Below, in pieces: positions 34,655 to 39,315 of a stretch of 39,315 bases of DNA. The notes beneath the pieces are model-generated. The model saw nothing but the letters and a program-made list of their open reading frames with translations, searched no databases and had not been told where the DNA came from. Position 1 is the first letter of the stretch. Each line of letters begins with the position of its first letter. The position numbers were made by a program, and so were the translations under genes. Origin of the DNA: an uncultured Colwellia sp. (lineage in GTDB: Bacteria > Pseudomonadota > Gammaproteobacteria > Enterobacterales > Alteromonadaceae); the NCBI GenBank assembly GCA_913049915.1, contig CAJWZC010000030.1, positions 1 to 39,315 of the forward strand. Direction: 5' to 3'.

Positions 34655-36169
34655 ATGAAATTAATTCAATTACTGCTTGTTGTTAGTGCGCTACAGGTCG
34701 CTTCATCTGCTTTAGCGAAAGAAAGTGATACTAACAATAATGAACAAGTGCCTAATATCGTTTTTATCATCATAGATGATCTTGGCAGACAAGACTTGTC
34801 ACTACATGGAAGTCAGTTACATGAAACACCCAATATTGATTTATTAGCTCGACAGGGTGTGAGATTTGATAATGCTTATTCATCACATGCTAGATGCATT
34901 CCTTCTAGAATATCTATATTAAGTGGTCAGGATTCAGCAAGGATAGGACCGCCTATTGGCAAAACGGGTGATCACCCATTACCTACTAAAATAGTAACGT
35001 TTGGTGAGCAACTTCAAAAATCTGGTTATAAAACAGGTTACATAGGTAAGTGGCATCTAGGTAAAAAAAATGGCGGATGGCCAGAACATCAAGGGTTTAA
35101 TGAAAGTATTCTTGCTGGTTCTGCGGGCAAACCTGATAGTTACTTTTTCCCATGGGGAGGCAAATCTAAAGGCGGCAAAGAAACGTTTGATTATCTTAAA
35201 GGGGAAAAAGATGACTACCTTCCAGAGCGCTTAACTCAGGAAGCCGAAGGCTTTCTTGAGCGTAATCACAAAAAGCCTTTTTTACTTGTACTTTCACATT
35301 ATGCGGTACACGGTCCTATCCAAGCAAAACAAAAACCAACAGGTTATTACCACAATAAATTAAAAAATATGGAGGTTGAGTCAAGCACCGCATCACATAT
35401 GCCTGATTTAGCAAAAGGGAAAAATGGCATCTCAGAGTATAAAACCATACAAAACAACCCAAGATATGGCGCAATGGTTGGTGCCGTTGATGAAAGCGTA
35501 GGTCGAGTAATTAATAAGCTGAAAGAATTAAATATTGAAAACAATACCATTGTAATATTTACCTCTGATCATGGTGGCTTATCTTCTCGAGGACCTAATA
35601 AAAGAGAGCTGGCAACAAGTAATCTTCCTTTTAGGCAAGGTAAAGGTTGGTTATATCAGGGGGGGATCCGAGTACCTTTGATCGTAAAATGGCCAGGAAA
35701 AATCGCTGAAAACTCGATCTCATTAACCCAAGTTACCGGTACAGATCATTACCCAACTATTTTACAGCTTGCTAACATGGAACTAAGCCCTAAAGATCAT
35801 CTTGATGGCGTGAGTTATTTATCTGCTCTTCAAGGTAAACAAGAGAGCCGCCCTGCTTTTTATTTCCACTCTCCTTTAGGTCGACCAGGCTCAACAGGTG
35901 ACACCAATGCGTCAGCTGTGATCCAGGGTGACTGGAAGTTAATCGATTGGTTTGATGAAAAACGGGTTGAACTTTTTAATCTCCGTGAAGATGTGGGTGA
36001 ACAGCACGATCTATCAACTAAGCATCCCGAAAAACTCAAAGAACTTGAGTCGAAGCTACAGGCTTGGTTGCAAGAAACCAATGCTCGATATCGTAAGCCT
36101 GGTCGTAAAGCGAAATGGGATCTTCGACCAGCGCAAATAAACAAGCTGAAAATTCAGGATGAACATTAA
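34655..36169 (+). CDS. S1-family sulfatase, arylsulfatase-A-like
   Basis: 504-residue sulfatase with a Sec signal peptide (SSALA/KES). Asp41-Asp42 (IIIDDLG), formylglycine motif CIPSR (Cys81-Arg85), GKWHLGK and the metal segment FTSDHGGLS are all canonical. It differs clearly from the other sulfatases of the locus and resembles the arylsulfatase-A-like group. GAGGA gives a strong ribosome binding site. It follows the xylanase by 48 bases. An inverted pair TTATTAGCT/AGCTAATAA (36173-36181, 36218-36226) lies between it and the next gene, possibly tuning downstream expression. Confidence 0.93.
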   Translation: MKLIQLLLVVSALQVASSALAKESDTNNNEQVPNIVFIIIDDLGRQDLSLHGSQLHETPNIDLLARQGVRFDNAYSSHARCIPSRISILSGQDSARIGPPIGKTGDHPLPTKIVTFGEQLQKSGYKTGYIGKWHLGKKNGGWPEHQGFNESILAGSAGKPDSYFFPWGGKSKGGKETFDYLKGEKDDYLPERLTQEAEGFLERNHKKPFLLVLSHYAVHGPIQAKQKPTGYYHNKLKNMEVESSTASHMPDLAKGKNGISEYKTIQNNPRYGAMVGAVDESVGRVINKLKELNIENNTIVIFTSDHGGLSSRGPNKRELATSNLPFRQGKGWLYQGGIRVPLIVKWPGKIAENSISLTQVTGTDHYPTILQLANMELSPKDHLDGVSYLSALQGKQESRPAFYFHSPLGRPGSTGDTNASAVIQGDWKLIDWFDEKRVELFNLREDVGEQHDLSTKHPEKLKELESKLQAWLQETNARYRKPGRKAKWDLRPAQINKLKIQDEH

Positions 36170-36258
36170 AGATTATTAGCTACATAAATAGAGGAATCAG
36201 TAAGCATATTCTAATGAAGCTAATAATAAAATAGCCCTATTAAATGGAAAAACAACAC

Positions 36259-37251
36259 ATGAATTTTGTTAAATCACTATCCCTATCAACTATTGTCGTT
36301 TCGCTGATTTTGGCAGTTACTGGTTGCTCTAGTGCCCCTGAAGTCGTTAATCCGTACAATCCCGAACCGAAAATGGCATCACTTAGGGCAAGCACCGGCG
36401 ATAATCCCACTAAAATGCATTTCCTAGTATTTGGTGACTCAAAAGGCTCGCCTGAATTTAAAAATGTACTAAAACGAGCTGATGCTTTAAACCCCCAATT
36501 TAATATTACGACCGCTGATTTAGTCAAAACAGGCGGTGGTGAAAAAGGCATATTAGATTACCAACGACTTGATCAACAAGGGGGTTGGTTTATGCGTAAA
36601 TACCCGATGTGGCCCACGGTTGGTAATCATGAGGAAGCAGGTGGTGAAGATGCCATTAATAACTTCACTAACTTTTTTTCGATGGAAAAAGCTATGTACA
36701 GCTTTGAATACGGCAATGCTAAGTTCATTGCTTTGCCATGGCCTAAAATGAGCGAAGATGAGACTAAACTTAGCTGGTTGGAAGATGAATTGAAATCAGC
36801 CAATGGTAAGCATATTTTCATATATAAGCATCGTCCGCACTACACCGTTGGCTCAAAGAAATATAAGGATGTAGAGGGTTTAGAGTCTAAAACGACAAGG
36901 CTGTACGACAAATACAAAGTCAAGGCAGTATTTAGTGGCCATGACCATATCTATTATCGTACTAAACGTAATGACACCCATTATATAATTTCGGCGGGTG
37001 CCGGTGCCTCTATTTATAAACTCAAGCGAGTAAAAGATGCGCTAGCCAATGATGTTTACTATGGCATGCGAACAAAAAAAGAAATTATGACGGGCGCTGC
37101 GTTGTATAAATTTCATGCAGCTGATGGCACGATTACCGATATTGCTAAACCAATGTATTATGTGGTTTCGGTTAAAATTGATGGTGACAAGGTATCAATT
37201 GAAATGATCGATGCAAAAACCGGTAAAGTCTGGGACAAAGCAGAAATTTAG
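36259..37251 (+). CDS. metallophosphoesterase lipoprotein
   Basis: About 330 residues with a lipoprotein signal (lipobox VTGC, then SSAP). The calcineurin-like fold is marked by FGDSKG, the ADLVKTGGG turn, TVGNHE, KHRPHY and SGHDHIYYR; the first motif has Lys where DXH enzymes have His. It should hydrolyse phosphate mono- or diesters in the periplasm or at the surface. An in-frame ATG lies at 36244; 36259 is preferred because GGAAAA precedes it. It belongs to the sulfatase-xylanase operon, which hints at phosphate on the glycan or scavenging of phosphate. Confidence 0.88.
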   Translation: MNFVKSLSLSTIVVSLILAVTGCSSAPEVVNPYNPEPKMASLRASTGDNPTKMHFLVFGDSKGSPEFKNVLKRADALNPQFNITTADLVKTGGGEKGILDYQRLDQQGGWFMRKYPMWPTVGNHEEAGGEDAINNFTNFFSMEKAMYSFEYGNAKFIALPWPKMSEDETKLSWLEDELKSANGKHIFIYKHRPHYTVGSKKYKDVEGLESKTTRLYDKYKVKAVFSGHDHIYYRTKRNDTHYIISAGAGASIYKLKRVKDALANDVYYGMRTKKEIMTGAALYKFHAADGTITDIAKPMYYVVSVKIDGDKVSIEMIDAKTGKVWDKAEI

Positions 37252-37269
37252 TCTGTCAAAGAGTGATAA

Positions 37270-37860
37270 ATGTTAATTAAACTTGCCATATTATTACTGG
37301 TAACCGTTACTTATACTTTGGTTCGCTATGTCACTTTTGGCACGGTATCAGTAGTGCAAATTCCCGTTTATTTATTGAATAAATCGATAGCACTGGCTGC
37401 AGTCTGTTGTTTATTGTTGGCGGCTTTTTATTTGAGTAAACAAATGCTGAAGCAGACGAAGCAGTGGGGAATTGCTTCGTTTCATTTTGCAGCCGTACAT
37501 GTTCTCCTGTCTAATCTCATTCTTAGCAGCGATTACTTCCCCAAGTTATTTGATAGTAACCGAATGAACTTGATGGGTGAATTAAGCCTATTATTTGGTG
37601 TATTAGCTGGTTATGCCCTTTGGCATGCCCGTTATCAACAATTTATCCAGATTAAACCTAAAGTGTTTCAAATCATAGCGTCTGTTTTTATTTTAGGGCA
37701 CCTTATCACTTTGGGCTATACCAACTGGCTCAACGTAGGGTTATGGTATGGGAGATTACCACCCATTTCATTACTAAGCTTTATTATCGTGATTATAAGT
37801 ATATTGTTTTCAATAAAGCATAAGTTTTCAAAGGCGAACAGTGTCCCCTTTCCGAGATAA
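37270..37860 (+). CDS. small polytopic membrane protein, unknown
   Basis: 196 residues with about five to six predicted membrane helices. His residues lie inside helix 3 (FHFAAVHVLLSNLIL) and near helix 5 (ILGHLITLGYTNWL), an arrangement a little like ferric-reductase or YedZ-type haem-binding proteins, but no firm family match can be claimed. It follows the phosphoesterase by 18 bases and is the last gene of the operon. IS110-type DNA begins about 70 bases later. Confidence 0.6.
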   Translation: MLIKLAILLLVTVTYTLVRYVTFGTVSVVQIPVYLLNKSIALAAVCCLLLAAFYLSKQMLKQTKQWGIASFHFAAVHVLLSNLILSSDYFPKLFDSNRMNLMGELSLLFGVLAGYALWHARYQQFIQIKPKVFQIIASVFILGHLITLGYTNWLNVGLWYGRLPPISLLSFIIVIISILFSIKHKFSKANSVPFPR

Positions 37861-38002
37861 AAAACGCGAGCCAAACACCCAAATCCCGACTTGAAATAGC
37901 ATAATTACTCTAAGACACTAAGTGATGTGATGGACGCCCCTCCCCATTGGCGTTAAATGAGCCATACTCAAATTGATTCATTTAATTTATAGGAGAGTCA
38001 TC

Positions 38003-39037
38003 ATGAGCATCAAAGTTGTTGGTATTGATTTAGCAAAACATTTTTTCCAAGTTTGTGTTCTGTCCAATGAAAATAAGGTTACTTCTAACAAAAAAGTTAC
38101 ACGCGCAAAACTTTTAGATGTAATACGTCAATTTCCTGAAAACACACTTATTGCTATGGAGGCTTGTGGTAGCTCTAATTATTGGGCAAGAACAGTTGTA
38201 AATATGGGGTTTTCAGTTAAATTAATTCCAGCTCAACACGTTAAACCTTTTGTTGGTCACCAGAAAAATGATGCCAATGATGCCCGTGCTATTTGTGAAG
38301 CAGCCTCACGACCAAACTTACATAGCGTTCCTATTAAAACTATCGAACTTCAAGACATTAAATCACTACGTTGTGTGAGACAAAGGTTAGTTGATCAGCG
38401 AATAGCTATATCCAACCAATTGCGGGGTTTAGCAAGTGAATACGGCGTTGTTATCGCTAAAAGTTTCAAGTGCCTACGAGAGCAGGTTCCTGAAGTGTTG
38501 GAAGATCCAAACAATGAGTTTTCAGATGTGATGCGCAAACTAATTTATAGCCTGTGGCTAGAAGTTGATGGCCTAACTGAAGATATCAAATCAATATCAA
38601 TTGAGCTTGAATCATTATGTAAACAACAACCAAGATATCAAGCATTACTTGCTATTCCAGGTTTTGGACCAATAGTTACCGCTGCTTTTTTAAGCCAGGT
38701 AGGAACGGGTAAACAGTTTTCAAATGGGAGACAATTATCTGCTTGGTGTGGCTTAGTTCCTCGACAAGCAAGCTCTGGTGGAAAGGTCAAATTAGGTCGT
38801 ATAACTAAAAATGGTAATAATGAGTTGAGAGCTTTATTAATTCACGGAGCAAGAGCCGTTTCGAAATATACGCCTGATAAAACTGACGCACTAAGTCGCT
38901 GGTTTAATGCGCTCGCTATTCGCAGTGGAAAAGCTAAAGCAATTGTTGCCCTTGCTAATAAATTGACACGAATTGCCTGGGTCATTGTCACAACTGGAGA
39001 TGAATTCAAAGCCAATTGTGCATTTAAAACGGCATAA
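38003..39037 (+). CDS. IS110-family DEDD transposase/recombinase
   Basis: 344-residue recombinase with the N-terminal DEDD RuvC-like domain (VGIDLAKHFFQVCV, MEACGSSNYW, KNDANDARAI) and the C-terminal transposase_20 domain (AIPGFGPIVTAAFLSQVG, LSAWCGLVPRQASSGGK with the conserved Ser). ATG 38003 is chosen for its strong GGAGA ribosome binding site over an in-frame start 30 bases upstream. It appears intact. Confidence 0.95.
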   Translation: MSIKVVGIDLAKHFFQVCVLSNENKVTSNKKVTRAKLLDVIRQFPENTLIAMEACGSSNYWARTVVNMGFSVKLIPAQHVKPFVGHQKNDANDARAICEAASRPNLHSVPIKTIELQDIKSLRCVRQRLVDQRIAISNQLRGLASEYGVVIAKSFKCLREQVPEVLEDPNNEFSDVMRKLIYSLWLEVDGLTEDIKSISIELESLCKQQPRYQALLAIPGFGPIVTAAFLSQVGTGKQFSNGRQLSAWCGLVPRQASSGGKVKLGRITKNGNNELRALLIHGARAVSKYTPDKTDALSRWFNALAIRSGKAKAIVALANKLTRIAWVIVTTGDEFKANCAFKTA

Positions 39038-39280
39038 TTGAATAAAGAAATATAAATAGAAAACAAAGTAAGTATTTTAAACCTAGTTTAAGTTTGCAAT
39101 GCTTGATGAAAAACGGTCAACCGTTCCTGTAAAAACCTGCCTTGGGGCTTGTCATTTTAATGTCGACTTTGTGATTAGGAGACAGGATTCGGATTACATC
39201 ATGGCGCTGGCTAGAAATAGCCAATCTAGACGTCGGATATATGACAGCAGACTGTACCTTCATTAAACCTTGCATTAACC
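39038..39280 (+). ncRNA. candidate bridge RNA region of the IS1111-type element
   Basis: The 243 bases after the transposase stop carry no gene. In IS110-family elements the noncoding end encodes a bridge RNA that pairs with target and donor DNA; in the IS1111 group it is 3' of the gene. A hairpin TGGCTA-GAAA-TAGCCA (39208-39223) with a tetraloop is visible. Exact RNA ends and guide loops cannot be set by eye. Confidence 0.45.
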
Positions 39281-39315
39281 GGGGCGTCCATATATGCCCC
39301 ATAGTGAGATAGAAC

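Larger units (their letters stand above)
37930..39291 (+). mobile_element. IS110-family (IS1111-type) insertion sequence
   Basis: Subterminal inverted repeats ATGGACGCCCC (37930-37940) and GGGGCGTCCAT (39281-39291) enclose a transposase gene with a short 5' end (~60 bases) and a long 3' noncoding end (~240 bases). Short subterminal repeats and a long 3' noncoding end characterise the IS1111 group. The true ends lie a few bases outside the repeats and no target duplication is expected. It sits just past the xylan operon and may mark the right border of the island. Confidence 0.85.

Noticed and set aside
3418-37860. Ulvan, alginate or carrageenan degradation as the island's role
   Set aside because: No polysaccharide lyase, GH105, GH16 or GH82 type gene is seen, while GH10, GH43 and full xylose catabolism are present.

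Overview
The window looks like part of the chromosome of an AT-rich marine gammaproteobacterium of the Alteromonadales type (Colwellia/Thalassotalea/Paraglaciecola-like). This placement is inferred from the low GC, the family mix (multihaem cytochrome with TPRs, TIGR01782-like TonB receptor, many sulfatases, GPH symporter) and from intergenic repeats with ATACCAATTCCATTAA-like tips. No rRNA, tRNA or CRISPR array was seen.

Most of the window (about 3.3-37.9 kb) reads as one sulfated-xylan utilisation island. Region A (3338-12515, + strand) is pentose catabolism: xylB, xylA, tal, tkt, pgi and galM behind a sigma70-like promoter with a perfect 14-bp LacI-type operator. Region B (12688-22046, - strand) holds a LacI regulator, a sugar-porter MFS, a GC-rich glycerophosphodiester phosphodiesterase lipoprotein, a sulfatase lipoprotein with an odd maturation motif (CAVTR), an unrecognised secreted helical protein and a large TonB-dependent receptor. 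Region C (22720-26340, + strand) holds a NUDIX-winged-helix regulator with a dead NUDIX box, a GPH symporter and a cytoplasmic GH43. Region D (28495-37860, + strand) holds a betagamma-crystallin/GH8-like protein that appears to have lost catalytic residues, then a tight six-gene run: sulfatase, sulfatase, Tat-type GH10 xylanase, sulfatase, metallophosphoesterase lipoprotein and a small membrane protein.

A working model, inferred: the sulfatases and GH10 desulfate and cut an algal sulfated xylan outside the cytoplasm. The TonB receptor imports oligosaccharides to the periplasm, and the GPH and MFS carriers bring oligosaccharides and xylose into the cytoplasm. GH43 releases xylose, galM mutarotates it, xylA/xylB make xylulose 5-phosphate, and tal/tkt/pgi feed it to glycolysis. 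The GDPD and the metallophosphoesterase could remove phosphate esters or diesters from the same glycan.

Two insertion sequences are present. An IS4-family element (26838-28247) has perfect 19-bp ends and a 10-bp target duplication; it sits just downstream of a consensus CRP promoter and separates it from the GH8-like gene. An IS110-family, IS1111-type element (about 37930-39291) has a 3' noncoding end that should encode a bridge RNA. Left of the island is an octahaem cytochrome c/TPR protein (651-2846) with no evident link to xylan use.
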